DNA of 64,000 bases, taken from NCBI GenBank assembly GCA_015832175.1, contig WJXW01000009.1, forward strand, positions 2,294,001-2,358,000. The letters run 5' to 3'. A program made the position numbers and the translations under genes. Of this stretch, positions 35,895-49,196 are shown piece by piece (the first letter of the stretch is position 1; every line of letters starts with the position of its first letter). The DNA is from Paraphaeosphaeria minitans (Eukaryota > Ascomycota > Dothideomycetes > Pleosporales > Didymosphaeriaceae). The notes below the pieces were generated by a model. The model was not told the origin of the DNA, searched no databases, and saw only the letters and a program-made list of their open reading frames with translations.

Positions 35895-38800
35895 GTAAGC
35901 CTATTAATAGAATTCTTTAATCTTTTATTAATAGTTTCTTAGGTAGTTCTTTAGTTCCTAAGTGTTTTTACTATATAAGTAACCTTTCTACTTAATAAAG
36001 TACGCGTTATTATACTAATTATATTCTAGAATTCTTTTAACCTTAAATTCATTTTCTTCCTTAGTCTAGTAGTAGAAGGTGGTTTTAACTGGTGTATTAG
36101 GGTCTGCTAGTTCTAGTAGTAATACGTAGAATACTAGGTGTATCTTTGCATCTAGCAGTAGTTCCAACTTATAGTTTACTAGTAATATTTACTTAGGAAT
36201 GTAAAATAGTCTAATTTTAATATAATCTAGTTTCTTATGTTTCTTTTTCTAAGTTTAAAGGTTCTTTATAAGTAGATATACTTTATCCCCCTTCTTTAGC
36301 TAAGGTGCTATTTTTTGTTTTTAGTTTTAGTATAAAATTAATTGCTGCTAAGCTTTCTTAAGATTCTCTTAGAGTTATTAGTGTATTTTATTTATATTTT
36401 CTATTATATCTATAGCTTCTTTTGCTTTAATTGTCGTAGGAAATTATTAGTTAAAGAGATATAGGTGTCTTCTATAGTTTACATAGAATAGTGTATATCC
36501 TAATACTGCTAATACTTTGTTATTATAGACTAACTGTGCCATAGGTAGTAATAAAACCTAGTTATTCTTCTAACTATTACAGTAGATGCGTAGGTACATT
36601 TCTATAGTCTAGTTTATACGTTCTATCTGTCCATCTATTTATAAATAGTAAGCTGTTAACAGCTTTCGTTTTATTCTAAGTAGTGCTATAAGCGTTATCT
36701 AATAATTTAACATAAAGAGCTTGTTTCTATTACTAATAATTATTTTTAGGATTCTGTAGTGTCTAATTAGTTAGTCTAAGATAAGAAAAGTAAGTTCCTT
36801 TACTATTATTCTTTTAAGATATAGAATAAGCTCAATATACTTAGTTAGTTAACAGACTATTACTAGTATACTATTGTATTTAATTCCTATTATTAAATCT
36901 TTAGAGTTTAGAATTCCTGTAATAAAATCTATAGTAATGTCTTCTTATAGTGCTGTTAGTATTCTAATTACTTACATCTCTCTATATTTAAGATATATAC
37001 TATATTTGTTTCTCTAGCATTCTACACATTTGTGGATATAAGTTATTACAGCTTTCTTAATTCCTTTAAAGGTGTAATTCCTTTAGATAAGTTCTATTAT
37101 TTTCGTGATACCTAGGTGTCTATACATAGGGTTATTATAGTATTATTAAATAATCTTGGTCTGTAGATGTTCTAGAACTTCTTAGTTAATTACTAAAAGT
37201 TAATTTAGTTCTACTATTAGCTCTAGAAATCTATCTTTTAGCTTTGCGAAGGATTGCAGAGAAGGTTTTTACTTTTTCTCCTACTAGATTACTTTGTTAG
37301 CTAAGAGCGTCTGCTCTACTATTTTCTTTCCTAGCTATATAGATAATTTTAAACTTGTACTGCCTAGTGGTTTGCAACTATCTTTATTATTATAGCGTAA
37401 GTTCTTTTGTTGTTGTGAACCTTAGAAGGTTCTTATAATCTGTGTAGATTTCTAGCGTTAAGTAACTAAGTGCGTAAATCCTCTAGTGCTTTAAAGCTTT
37501 AATAATAGCGTAGAGTTCTTTATTATATATATTATATCGTGTTTTAGCGTTATTAAATTTGCATAAGTAATAGGTAATTAGGTGCTATTTACTGTTACGT
37601 TCTTATTTAGCGTAGGCGCCTAGCGTAAGATCGCTAGTGTCTGTTTTAAAGCGCAGTGGTTTATTACTTCTAAAATAAATAAGGATAGGTTCTATAATAC
37701 ATACTATCTTAAAGAGTTAGAATAATATTCTACACTTATCTATCTATTTAAAGGGTACGTCCTTCTTTATAAGATTTATTAAGGGTATTGTGACTTTTAC
37801 GTAATTTTGGATAAATTGTTAATTAAATCTACAGAATTCTAAAAATTCTTAGATATTTTTAGCTATCTTTAGTATTAGCTAGTTCTTAATATATTTAACT
37901 TTACTTAGTGCTATCTTAATTCCTTCTGTAGTAATAATATGTCCTAGGAATTTAAGTTATTTAATATTAAACTTACATTTCTTAAGTTTAATGTAAAGGT
38001 ATGCTCTATCTAGTGCTTCTAGTACTGTCTATATATACTTAGTGTGGTCTAATTTGTTTTTAGAAAAGACAAGGATATCGTCTATATACGTAATAACAAA
38101 TATATCCAGATATTTACAGAGTACGTTATTAATAAGTGCTATAAAAGCTGCTGGTACATTTATAAGTCTAAAAGGCATAACTTTGTATTCAAATAGTCTG
38201 TAGCGTAATTAAAACGCTGTTTTCTATTCTTTACCTTTCTTAATTTATATAAGGTGGTAACCGTCTCTTAGATCTATTATTATGAATATCTTAGCTTAAG
38301 ATAGTTAATCTTATAACTTTATAATATTTAGTAGTAGATATTAATTCTTTATTATTATGTTGTTAAGTTATTAGTAGTTAACGTATAGTCTGTCTAATCT
38401 ATCCTTTTTCTTAATAAACATAAAAGGGCTTACTACTAGTAACTTTAATAGTTATATATATCCTTTCTTAAGGTTTATTTTAATAAAATTACGTTCTTTA
38501 AGGAGTTCTTCTCCTATCTTACTATATAGTAGTCTAAAGGGTAGCGTCTTCCCTTCTTTTAGGTCTATTGTAAGATCCTAAGGTCGATATTCTAGTAGGT
38601 TTGCTTTTTCTTCCTTTTCTATAAACATATATATCTATTTCCTATACTCTCTTAGTAAGGTAAGGGGTGTGCTATTGTCCTTCTTCTTACGCTTTTTAAC
38701 CTAGTAGTTCCTACTAGCGTCTACTAAGGTGTGCTTCTGTTTTTTAACTATCTATCGCGGTATTATGTTGTTAATAACTCCCTTATCTACTATTATTTTT

Positions 38801-41101
38801 AGTTAATACGTAGGCTTTGCTTATAATACACAATTATAGCGTTTAAACAATATTTTCTTTGTACCCTAGTTAATCTATAGGTTATATATTATTAACTAAG
38901 GTAATCCTAAGACTAACTTATACTTAGATCCTAGTAAGACATCTAAGGTAAGTTCCTCTCTATATCCTTAGACTGTTATTATAGTAGTGACCTCCTAGTA
39001 TATTTAAGGTGTCTTAGGCATTAGAGATCTATTCGCGACATAGATAATATAGGGTACTTTTTTCTCTAATATTATAAGTCCTGCTTATTTTACTATCTAA
39101 TAAGATATAAAGTTCTTTCTTACTCCTAAGTCTATAAGAGCTTAAGCCTATATTCCTTTAAGCTATATTCGTAGCTTAATTAATACTATGCTTACTATAG
39201 TATTTAATTTAATAAAGGCGTTTTCTTATCTAAGTTTAGGCCTAAAAAAGACATCTATTTATGTAGGTTGTAGTTAAGTTCTAGTGCCTAGTATGCGTTT
39301 CTAAGCATCTGCTTCTATTATTATTCTTAAGTACGTGGCTTATATAGATTATCTTTTTCTTCTTTCTGTAAGGATATTCTTTTGTTTTTCCTCCTACGGT
39401 CTTTACTATTTTTATATACTAGTTAAATTAGTAGCTCTATTATTACTTCTTACATAGGGCAGTTTACAAAGCTATCTAAATATTTAGCTATATAGTAGTA
39501 TTCGCAGTTTTAGTTTAGATACGTGTACTAGTACAGTTATATACAGTCTCTATTAATAAGTATATTACAGCATTTATTACCCTTTAGCGTAAAGTAAGGA
39601 AAGTATTTTACTTATTATTTATTCTAGAGGTGTTTATTGCAAGCTGTAATGGAGTAGTCTATCCACATTTATCTACAGCGCAGTTTCTTTCTAGGTTATT
39701 TCTTATTCTCCTCTTTCTCTATCTTATGTTATGCGCATGTTAGTTCTTCGCAATGCGTTTATATATAGAATTAGTATATAGGATTTTAGTAGTTTAGGTA
39801 GTACTTTAGTATATAGTCTAACTTCTTATTTTTATAAGGTTGCATTCCTTTTAGTGCCTAGTAGGGTTCTATATAGTCCTAATTATTTAGTTTATACTTA
39901 GGTGACATAGGGTTATCTTCTTCCCGCCTACTTTGTAAGTAAGGAGTAGGAGATTTTAGTATCTCTTCTACGTCTTCTGCGTTATAGTATATATTAGAGT
40001 CGTCTTCTAGATCTTTGTATAGTTATAAGTTAGGTAAATCTAATTACTTACTTTGTTCTAGTGTAACGCGTTAGTAACTAAATAGCGTTATAATAACTTT
40101 TTATTCTTTATTAAGTTCTTAGTTCTTAATAGTTAGTATATTTAACTTAGTTTAATAGACTTTATTCTTTAATCTATAGTTCCTAGCTATATAGCCTAGT
40201 TTACTATATGTAAAGCATTTATGGGTCTTAGTTATTAGTTATTAACTTCTATTAGAGACGCGTTTATTAGGCTGCTTAAGGCCTATCCTTCCTCTTTTTC
40301 CTTTGCCTATATAGTTAAACTAGACATCTTTTATTAGTTTATATCTCTAGTAGTTCCTTAGCTGTTACTTTTAGACGATTTTAATAAGGTTCTTATAAAC
40401 TACTTTTACTAGTTATCTAAAGCTTATTACCCTAGGGTTTTAGTAGAGCTCTTGTTGTAGTAAAAACTACTTTTTATTAATTCTAATAGTTTCTTTGTAT
40501 AGTTCTTTAAGGTTAGCAATTTGTGCACTACTACATAAGAGTTTTTTACGTAGTTTCTATTTAAGTCCTTGTTTATACATATCCTAAAGAGATTTATTGT
40601 CCTAGTTAAGTTATATAGCGTATCTGCGAAACTTAGCTATATACTTAGCTGCTAATTATTTCTAAGTTATAGTCTAAATCTTTGCTTTTGTAATAGAGTC
40701 CTTATTAGCGATTCTAAAGAGTTGTTTAAGGTATTTCTTAAAGTTATTATAATTTTTAATAATATTAACTATATTAGCGTGTTTGTTTACGTAATTATCG
40801 TTATCGTTATTATAGTCTATTCCTAGGTACTTTTTAAGGTAGGGATAGATCTATAATCCTGTATCTCCTCGCATATATATTGCTATAAAGATAACTTTCT
40901 TTTTATTTTTAAGGGGTTTGTTTAAGTTAAAGAAGTAGAGGTCTAACTAGAGAATCTAGATATTAGTTTAAGATTATTTGCTAAAGTAGAGATTAGGTTT
41001 ATACGCCTTACTACTATTCTTTATAGGAGTAATCTTAGTAGCACCTAAAGCTGTAGAAGAGGTAGGAGTTTGTAAAGTACTTATGTTAAGGGTGTTTAAG
41101 A
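35895..41101 (-). pseudogene. Element D gag-pol remnant
   Basis: Decayed gag-pol read leftward from about 41.0 kb: gag, CCHC knuckle near 40.2 kb, protease near 39.1 kb, RT (YIDDILVFS at 38091-38062), RNase H, integrase, chromodomain near 35.9-36.1 kb. Colinear with A and I. Confidence 0.88.
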
Positions 41102-41512
41102 TATTAAATCTAAGAGGGTAGCTAGTCCTAAAGGGTTAAGGTTAGTTCTTAGGCAGGAGTACTTATAGAAGGTAGAAGGTCTTATTAATATAATAGTATC
41201 TTGCGAAGTGTAATAAGTTAATAATTTAGTCTACTAGAATCTAAACAATAGATTATTCAATAGATTAAACACAAGTATAGAGAGTCTATCCTTGCGTTCC
41301 TATATACTAAGGCTGCTCTACTACTTAGTGCCACTAAGTAACTAAGCACCTTACGTAACCAGCTCTACTACTTAGTGCTACTAAGTAACTAAGCACATTA
41401 CGTAACTTAATCTAAGTTACTTAGCGTCTCTTTATTATATTTATAACCCTATTACCGCTTCATTACACCTTTATAAGCGCCTGAGTCCCACGTTGTTATC
41501 TAGTACGTAACA
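41102..41512 (-). repeat. Element D 5' LTR (right)
   Basis: 411 bp, begins TATTAAATC (TG to TA) and ends CGTAACA, followed by the CATGC target duplication. Confidence 0.94.
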
Positions 41513-41517
41513 CATGC

Positions 41518-43600
41518 CCTTACTAAGAAAGGGGTCCTATTTTAATAGGGCCTTAAGGAACAAGAGGCCTTCTAGGCCTTAAAAGACATATTTATATAGG
41601 GCCCTATCCTAGCGCTCTAGGACCTAGAGCGCGACACGCTAGTAGAGGCGGACTACTTAGGTAACGCTACTAGGGCCTATTTCTCCTAATGTATTAAGGA
41701 GATCTAGCACCTTATAGCCTACTACTCTATAGCCCTAACACTAGCCTAGTAGAACTATACTATTTACGATAAAGAGCTGCTTATAATTATATAGGCTTTA
41801 TAGGTATAGAGACTAGAGCTAATAGAAGTAGTACGCCCCTTTAAAATTCTAATAGACTATAAGAACCTTAAATACTTTATAAAGATCTAAAAATTAAGTA
41901 AGCGCTAGCACTAGTAGTTAGAGTTACTCTCTAATTTTTACTTCTACTTTTACTACTAGCCTAGATCTTAGATAGCTAGACTAGACGCACTAAGCTAGCG
42001 TAAGTAAAATATAGTCTAGTAGATAAGAATAAACGCCCTACTAATAGTGCCTAAGACTATCTAGACTACCCTAGTATAGACGTAATCTTTAACAGCGCTA
42101 GTAGGGGCTTAGATCTTTACTAACACGTATTTATAGGCACTTTAGAACATAGCTATAGGAGAGTTCCCCCTCTACTATATTAGGCTTAAGGTAGTGCGCT
42201 ATAGTAACTATATATTTCTTATAGTAGCTGCTACCTCCTAACAAATTAGAAACTATATAATTAGTATATATAAGTCCCTTCTATAGTAAGGAGTCCTTTA
42301 GGTTCTAGCTTAGGAACCTTTTACTACCGCTATTATATAGCGCGCATATAAGTCTCTAGTTCTAGGCTATTTTAGGAAGAACTTAACATTTAAAATTATC
42401 TGCTAGAACTACTACTAGGATAATATGTCTAAAGACATTACCTAATTTGTGTGTAATTACTACTGCGCAGGAGCGTATATAGACTAGTAGAAGTAGTAAG
42501 GTCTCCTATAGCTACTCCTAATTACAAACTAGTACTAGGCGTAACTCTTAATAGATTTTATAGTAGACCTCCTCTAGGCCTCTATAGTAGCACTGCAATA
42601 CCTGCTTATAATTACTAATAGGCTATTAAAGTATATATAACTAAAAGCTATAACTTCTATAATAGTAGAGCACTATACAGCCTACTTTTATAATATATAG
42701 TAGTAGTTCTATAGCTTCCCTACCTTACTAATTATAGACAGAGGCTTAGACTAGCTAGGGAAGTTCTAGACTACGCTGTGTAAATTAACTAGAATAAAAT
42801 AACTCCTCTCTATAGTATACTACCCCTAGACTAACAGCAGTATAGAGAGGGTAAACTAGAAAGTACTCTTAGTCCTTTATATTATAGTTAACTTTAAATA
42901 GATAGACTAGCTAGACTACCTCTTAGCCTACTAGCTTATATTAAATAATAGAGTATCTACTACTATAGGCCTAAGCCTAAACTTTCTACTAAATAGATAT
43001 TATATTAATCTCCTTAAGAGAATCCCCTTACTAGTAGAGTCTACTTATACCCCTACTAGGAGGGTAAAGCACTTCTTAGACTACTTTAAGAGAGGGATAG
43101 CTTTAGTCTAAACTACTATTACTTATAAATAGTAGCGCACTATAGAGGCTATAAACTATACCTACTACTCTATAGAGCGATTCTAAGTTAGAGATAAAGT
43201 ATAGTTCTCGCTATATAATATAAAAACTAACTAGCTAAAGAAGAAACTTAACTAGCTTAAAGTTAAATACACTATAATAGCTATGCTATTCCTACTTATA
43301 GTAATACTAGACCTACTTAGTAATCTCTATAAAACTATTTATATTAACCTCCTTAAGTAAGTGGTAGACGATCTCCTACCTAGTTAGACCTAGGCTAACG
43401 CCTAGCTAGGCCTAGCCTTAGAGCTAGAAGAAGCAGACCTAGACTTACGTAAATAAGAAGTAGAGGAGGTTCTACGTATTAAGAACACCTAAAGAAAATA
43501 ATAATAGGCGCTAGTAAAGTAGACTAAGTAGGTATTACTAACTTAGGTGCTAGTTAAAAATATTATAGACACTATAGCTCTAGACCGCTTTAAGGCTGCC
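41518..43600 (+). pseudogene. Element F RNase H and integrase (degraded)
   Basis: Continues the F pol frame after D. LTKKGVLF and EAFQALKDIF lead into RNase H (VEADYLGNATRAYFS, YTIYDKELLIII, IDYKNLKYF, 41.6-41.9 kb). An integrase-like region follows to about 43.6 kb, less clear because of RIP. No chromodomain was recognised. Confidence 0.75.
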
Positions 43601-45059
43601 TAGGGGGACTATAGGCATAATAATAGTCTTATTTAGCCTATAGGGAAGAATATATAAATATTATAAAAGAAGCTATAATAGGTATTTAAGAATTTATTCC
43701 CCTACTAATCTAGTAGAGGCATTATCTATCTAAAAACTACTAAAGGCTATTAGCCCTAAGGTTATAATAACTAAAGCGGCACTAAAGTAACACTAGATAG
43801 GAATAAAGGGGGGCTATAATAACTATATTACTCTTTGCACTAGTAGTAGTAGCACCTAGAAGGGTGCACTAAGCTAGCCCTAGATAAAGGCTTAGGTAGA
43901 GTTACTCTATAAGGCTCTTAATATAGGTTAAAGGGTATACACTATTAGGCTAGGGCTACTAGAAAGGTAAGATAGTGTTAGCTAGGAGCTATCCTAAGTC
44001 GCTCTATAATAGTAGTAAGTAGGTTAGTAGTCTACGCTTAGATCTAGGTTATTTTATCTAGGCGCTAGCCTATACTCTCTTTAGATTACTAGATATAATT
44101 TCCTATATTATTTATCTACCTTACTATATTATTAGCTAACGCTACTAGATTCTAATTATAGTTACTACTACGCGCCTAAGCCGCTTTAGGCGCCTAATAT
44201 ATTTAATATATATAAGGCCTATATTAGGGTTAGCTAGCTCTTTATCTAAACTATCTCTTTAAAGGACTACGCTCTTAGTAACACAAAGCTACTTTAGAGT
44301 ATAGGTAGAAGTAATAGGGTTAAAGTAATTAGCTAGTACGCGCTTTTTAGAGGTTATAAAAAAGTAAAAGTAATTACTACTATTAGACTACTACGTAGGC
44401 GTGTTAAGGCTCTAAAGAATCTCTTCTATTTTAGTGTTATTAATCTCCTCTTTAGTATACGTATAGCTAGGCTTAGTAAGGCGCTAGTTTAGGTCTAAAA
44501 GGTTATTATTACTACTACTACTAGGACTAAAAAGATCTGCTAAGGCGGCACTACTTTAGAGGCTATTATTAATAATATTAATATTAGCTGCAGCTGTAAA
44601 CAGAACGCTAAAAAAAAGGGCTAAGAGGCTAATAAGAGTATAGGGGCGTATAGCGTAGGAATAGAAGAAGGACTAGATTAGGGCTAGAAGAAGGTAAGAA
44701 TAGAGGTAGTTATAAATAGTTAAAGAAGTTAAAATAGGCGTAGGTTAGGGTTAGTATAGGAAAGAGAGAGTAAAAAAGAGAAGAAGGAAGGTAAAGCAAC
44801 GTAAATATAAAGAGACTATAATAGTAACGCACTGCTAAGATAATAGATATATAATAATTATATTAGAAAGGGTAGGAGCGCTGCCCTATCGCCTTATAAT
44901 AATAAGGTAAATAAATAAACTACCTAATAAGGGCCTTTACCCTAAAACTGCCTTAGGGCCGCCTCTATACTATTACCTTACTATAGTATAATACTCCTAA
45001 GATCTCTAAGGCTTACCTTATAACTATAAGACGTTTTAAACTAAGTAAGGTCTAGGGTA
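43601..45059 (+). other. Element F 3' internal region, no recognised domain
   Basis: About 1.46 kb between the integrase and the 3' LTR. Plus-strand frames are open if TAG/TAA are read as former CAG/CAA/TGG, with a lysine/arginine-rich stretch near 44.6-44.8 kb, but I find no known motif. It could be an integrase C-terminal extension, an extra ORF, or non-coding. Confidence 0.5.
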
Positions 45060-45252
45060 TATAATAGACTAGGGCATAGCCCTAGCCTTTAGAAAGATCT
45101 TAAGGGAAGGAACTACCCTAAAGAAGTAGACCTACTAAGGAAAACTCTTCTTATAAGCGGCACACCCCCCTATAGAGACTTAATACCTAGAATTCATCCT
45201 TTACATTTTGGCACTTACAGTTCTGTTCACTCTCTAAGGCTAGCCCATAACA
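45060..45252 (+). repeat. Element F 3' LTR
   Basis: 193 bp, starts TATAATAGACTAGGG and ends CATAACA; TAGTC target duplication follows. Confidence 0.93.
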
Positions 45253-45257
45253 TAGTC

Positions 45258-48200
45258 TATAAATGTTCTAGAACTTCTTAGTTAATTACTAAAAGTTAAT
45301 TTACTTCTAATGTTAGTTCTAGAGATTTATTTTTGGCTTTATAAAGGATTGTAAAGAAGGTTTTTGCCTTTTCTCCTACTAGATTCCTTTGTTAGCTAAG
45401 AGCGTCTACTCTACTATTTTCTTTTCTAGCTATATAGATAATTTTAAACTTGTACTACCTAGTGGTCTATAACTATTTTTATTGTTATGGCGTAAGTTCT
45501 TTGGTTATTATAAACCTTAGAAGGTTCTTATAATCTATGTAGATTTCTAGCGTTAAGTAACTAAGCGTATAAACTCTCTCGTGCTTTAAGGCTTTAATAA
45601 TAGCGTAGAGTTTTTTATTATATACGTTATATCGTGTTTTAGCGTCACTAATTTTGTATAAGTAATAGGTAATTAGGTGCTATTTACTATCACGTTTTAA
45701 TTTGGCGTAGGCGTCTAGCGTAAGATCGCTAGCGTTTGTTTTAAAGCGTAGTAGTTTATCGCTTCTAAAATAATAAAGATAGGTTCTATAATACATACTA
45801 TCTTAAGGAGTTAGAATAACATTATATACTTATTTGTCTATTTAAAGTGTATGTCCTTCTTTATAAAATTTATTAAAGGTATAGTGACCTTTACGTAATC
45901 TTAGATGAATTATTAGTTAAATCTATAAAATCCTAAGAACTCTTGGATATTCTTGGCTATTTTTAGTATTGGCTAGTTCTTAATGTATTTAATTTTACTT
46001 AGTGCTATCTTAATTCCTTCTATAGTAATAATATATTCTAGAAATATAAGGTATTTAACATTAAACTTATATTTTTTAAGTTTAATGCGAAGGTATACTT
46101 TGTCTAGTACTTCTAGTTCTATCTATATATACTTAGTGTGGTCTAATTCGTTTTTAGAAAAGACGAGGATATTATTTATATACGCAATAATAAATATGTC
46201 TAGATGTTAGCAGGGTACGTTATTAATAAGTGCCATAAAAGCTGCTAGTGCGTTTATAAGTCTAATAGGTATAACCTTATATTTTAATAGTCTGTAGCGT
46301 AATTAAAGCGCTATTTTGTATTCTTTACCTTTCTTAATTTGTATAAGGTGGTAACCGTCCCTTAGATCTATTATTGTAAATATCTTAGCTTAAGATAGTT
46401 AATCTTGTAACTCTGTAATGTTTAGTAGTAAATATTAGTTCTTTATTATTATATTATTAACCTGTTAGTAGTTAACGTATAGTCTGTCTAATCCATCCTT
46501 TTTCTTAATAAATATAAAAGGGCTTACTGCTAGTGACTTTAAGAGTTATATATATTCTTTCTTAAGGTTTATTTTAATAAAACTACGTTTTTCAAGAAGT
46601 TCTTCTCCTGTCTTACTATATAGTAGTTTAAAGGATAGTGTCTTCCCTTCCTCTAGGTCTATTATAAGATCCTAGGGTTAATGTTTAGGTAGGTTTGCTT
46701 TTCCTTCCGTTTCTATAAATATATGTGTCTATTTCTTATACTCTCTTAGTAAGCTAAGGGGTGTACTATTATGCTCCTTTTTATACTTTTTAACCTAGTA
46801 GTTCCTACTAGTGTCTACTAAGGTGTGCTTCTGTTTTTTAACTATCCGTCGCAGTATTATATTATTAATATTTCTCTTATCTACTATTATTTTTAGTTAA
46901 TGCGTAGGCTTTAGTTATAATATATAATTATAGTGTTTAAATAATATTTCTTTGTATCCTAGTTAATCTGTAGGTTGTGTATTATTAACTAAAGTAATTC
47001 TAAGACTAACTTATACTTAGATCCTAGTAAGATATCTAAGGTAAGTTCCTTTCTATGTCTTTGGACAGTTATTATAGTAGTAACCTCCTAGTATATCTAA
47101 AGTGTCTTAGGCATTAGGGATCTATTTGTAATATAGATAATATAGGGTACTTCTTTCTCTAACATTATAAGTCCTGCTTATCTTTCTATTTAATAAAATA
47201 TAAAGCTTCTCTCTACTTCTAAGTCTATAAGAGCTTAAGCCTATATTCCTTTAAACTATACTAGTAGCTTAACTAATACTATGCTTACTATAGTATTTAA
47301 TTTAATAAAGGCGTTTTCTTGTCTAAGTATAGGCCTAAAAAAGACATCTGTTTATATAGGTCGTAGTTAAGTTCTAGTGCCTAGTATGTGTTTCTAAGTA
47401 TTTAGTTCTATTATTATTCTTAAGTATATATCTTATATAGATTATCTTCTTCTTCTTCCTATAAGGATGTTCTACTGTATTTTCTCTTGTAGTCTTTAGT
47501 ATTTCTATATACTAGTTAAATTAGTAGTTTTGTTATTACTTTTTATATAGCGTAGTTTACAAGGCTGTCTAAATGTTTAGCTATATAGTAGTATTTATAG
47601 TCTTAGTTTAGATACGTGTACTAGTACAGTTATATATAGTCTCTATGCATAACTATATTATAGTATTTATTACCCTTTAGCGTAAGGTAACGGAAGTATT
47701 TTATATATTATTTATACTAGAGGTGTTTATTATAAGCTGTAATAGGGTAGTCTATCTATATCTATCTATAGCGTAGTTTCCTTCTAGGTTATTTCTTATT
47801 CGTTTTTTTCTCCACCTTATATTATGTGTATGTTAGTTCTTTATAATACGTCTATATATAAAATTAGTGTATAGGATTTTAGTGGTCTAAATAGTACTTT
47901 AGCATGTAGTCTAATTCCTTATTTTTGTAGGGTTGTATCCCTTTTGGTGCCTAGTAGGGTTCTATGTAGTCCTAAACATTTAGTTTGTATTTAGGTAATA
48001 TAGGGTTGTCTTCTTCCTACCTACTTTATAGGTGAAGAGTAGGAGATCTTAGTATCTTTTTTACGTCTTCTATATTATAGTATATATTAGAGTTGTCTTC
48101 TAGATCTTTATATAATTATAAGTTAGGTAAAGCTAATTACTTACTTTATTCTAGTGTAACGCGTTAGTAACTAAATAGCGTTATAATAACTTTCTATTCC

Positions 48201-49196
48201 TTATTAGGTTCTTAGTTCTTAATAGTTAGTATATTTAACTTAGTTTAATAGACTTTGTTCTTTAATCTATAGTTTCTGGCTATATAGCCTAGTTTGCTAT
48301 ATATAAAGCATTTATAGGTCTTAGTTGTTAGTTATTAACTTCTATTAGAGACACGTTTATTAGGCTACTTAGGGCCTATCCTTTCTCCTTTTCCTTTACC
48401 TATATAGTTAAACTAGATATCTTCTATTAGTTTATATCTCTAGTAGCTCCTTAGTTATTACTTTTAGATAATTCTAATAGGGTTCTTATAAACTACTTTT
48501 ACTAGTTGTCTAAAGCTTATTACCCTAGGGTTTTAGTAGAGCTCTTATTACAGTGAAAACTATTCTCTATTAATTCTAATAGTTTCTTTATATAGTTTTT
48601 TAAAGTTAGTAATTTGCGCACTACTATATAAGAGTTTCTTATATAGTTTCTGTTTAAGTCCTTATTTGTATATATCCTAAAGAGATTTATTATCCTAGTT
48701 AAGTTACATAGCGTATCTATAACACTTAGCTATATACTTAGCTACTAATTATTTCTAAGTTATAGTTTAAATCTTTGCTTTTGTAATAGAGTCTTTATTA
48801 GCAATTCTAAAGAGTTATTTAAGGCATTTTTTAAAGTTATTATAATTCTTAATAATATTAACTATATTAGCGTGCTTATTTGCGTAATTATTGTTATTAT
48901 TATTATTATAGTCCATTCCTAGGTACTTTTTAAGGTAGGGATAGATCTATAATTCTATATATCCTTATATATATATTGCTGCAAAATAACCTTTTTCTTA
49001 TTTTTAAGGGATTTATCTAAGTTAAAGAAGTAGAGGTCTAACTAGAGAATCTAGACGTTAGTTTAAGATTATTCGCTAAAGTAGATATTAGGTTTATACG
49101 CTTTACTACTATCCTTTATAGAAGTAATCTTAGCGGCACCTAAACCTGTAGAAGAGGTAAGAGTTTATAAAATACTTATATTAAGGGTGTTTAAAA
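45258..49196 (-). pseudogene. Element C gag-pol 5' part (degraded)
   Basis: Right piece of element C coding, read leftward from 49.1 kb: gag, knuckle, protease, RT and RNase H. The RT signature at 46185-46156 reads AYINNILVFS, both catalytic Asp codons now Asn, so C is more heavily mutated here than D. A plus-strand 75-codon frame at 45983-46210 is antisense chance. Confidence 0.86.

Larger units (their letters stand above)
34928..41512 (-). mobile_element. Element D: complete Ty3/gypsy chromovirus inside F
   Basis: Full-length element of 6585 bp with 411-bp LTRs (34928-35338 and 41102-41512). Target duplication TATAC on the left (34923-34927) and CATGC on the right (41513-41517); the two differ only by C/T and G/A, so one copy was mutated by RIP after insertion. 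Joining F across the site restores a continuous pol frame (VPLY then PLTKKG). Coding runs leftward. RT signature reads YIDDILVFS at 38091-38062, with both catalytic Asp codons kept, unlike A, C, F, H and I. Still full of TAG/TAA stops. Confidence 0.94.
31997..45252 (+). mobile_element. Element F: Ty3/gypsy element with short LTRs, split by D
   Basis: LTR retrotransposon with 193-bp LTRs (31997-32189, 45060-45252), perfect TAGTC target duplication (31992-31996, 45253-45257), inserted into element C in opposite orientation. It contains plus-strand gag with a CCHC-like knuckle, protease/RT to 34922, then element D, then RNase H and integrase from 41518. Removing D leaves about 6.7 kb. LTRs carry an inverted repeat near the start (GGCTGGGGC / GCCCCAGCC). 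RIP-degraded. Confidence 0.93.

Noticed and set aside
45983..46210. 75-codon plus-strand frame in the AT-rich block
   Set aside because: It is antisense to the degraded reverse transcriptase of element C; survives only because AT-rich sequence is locally free of stops in that frame.
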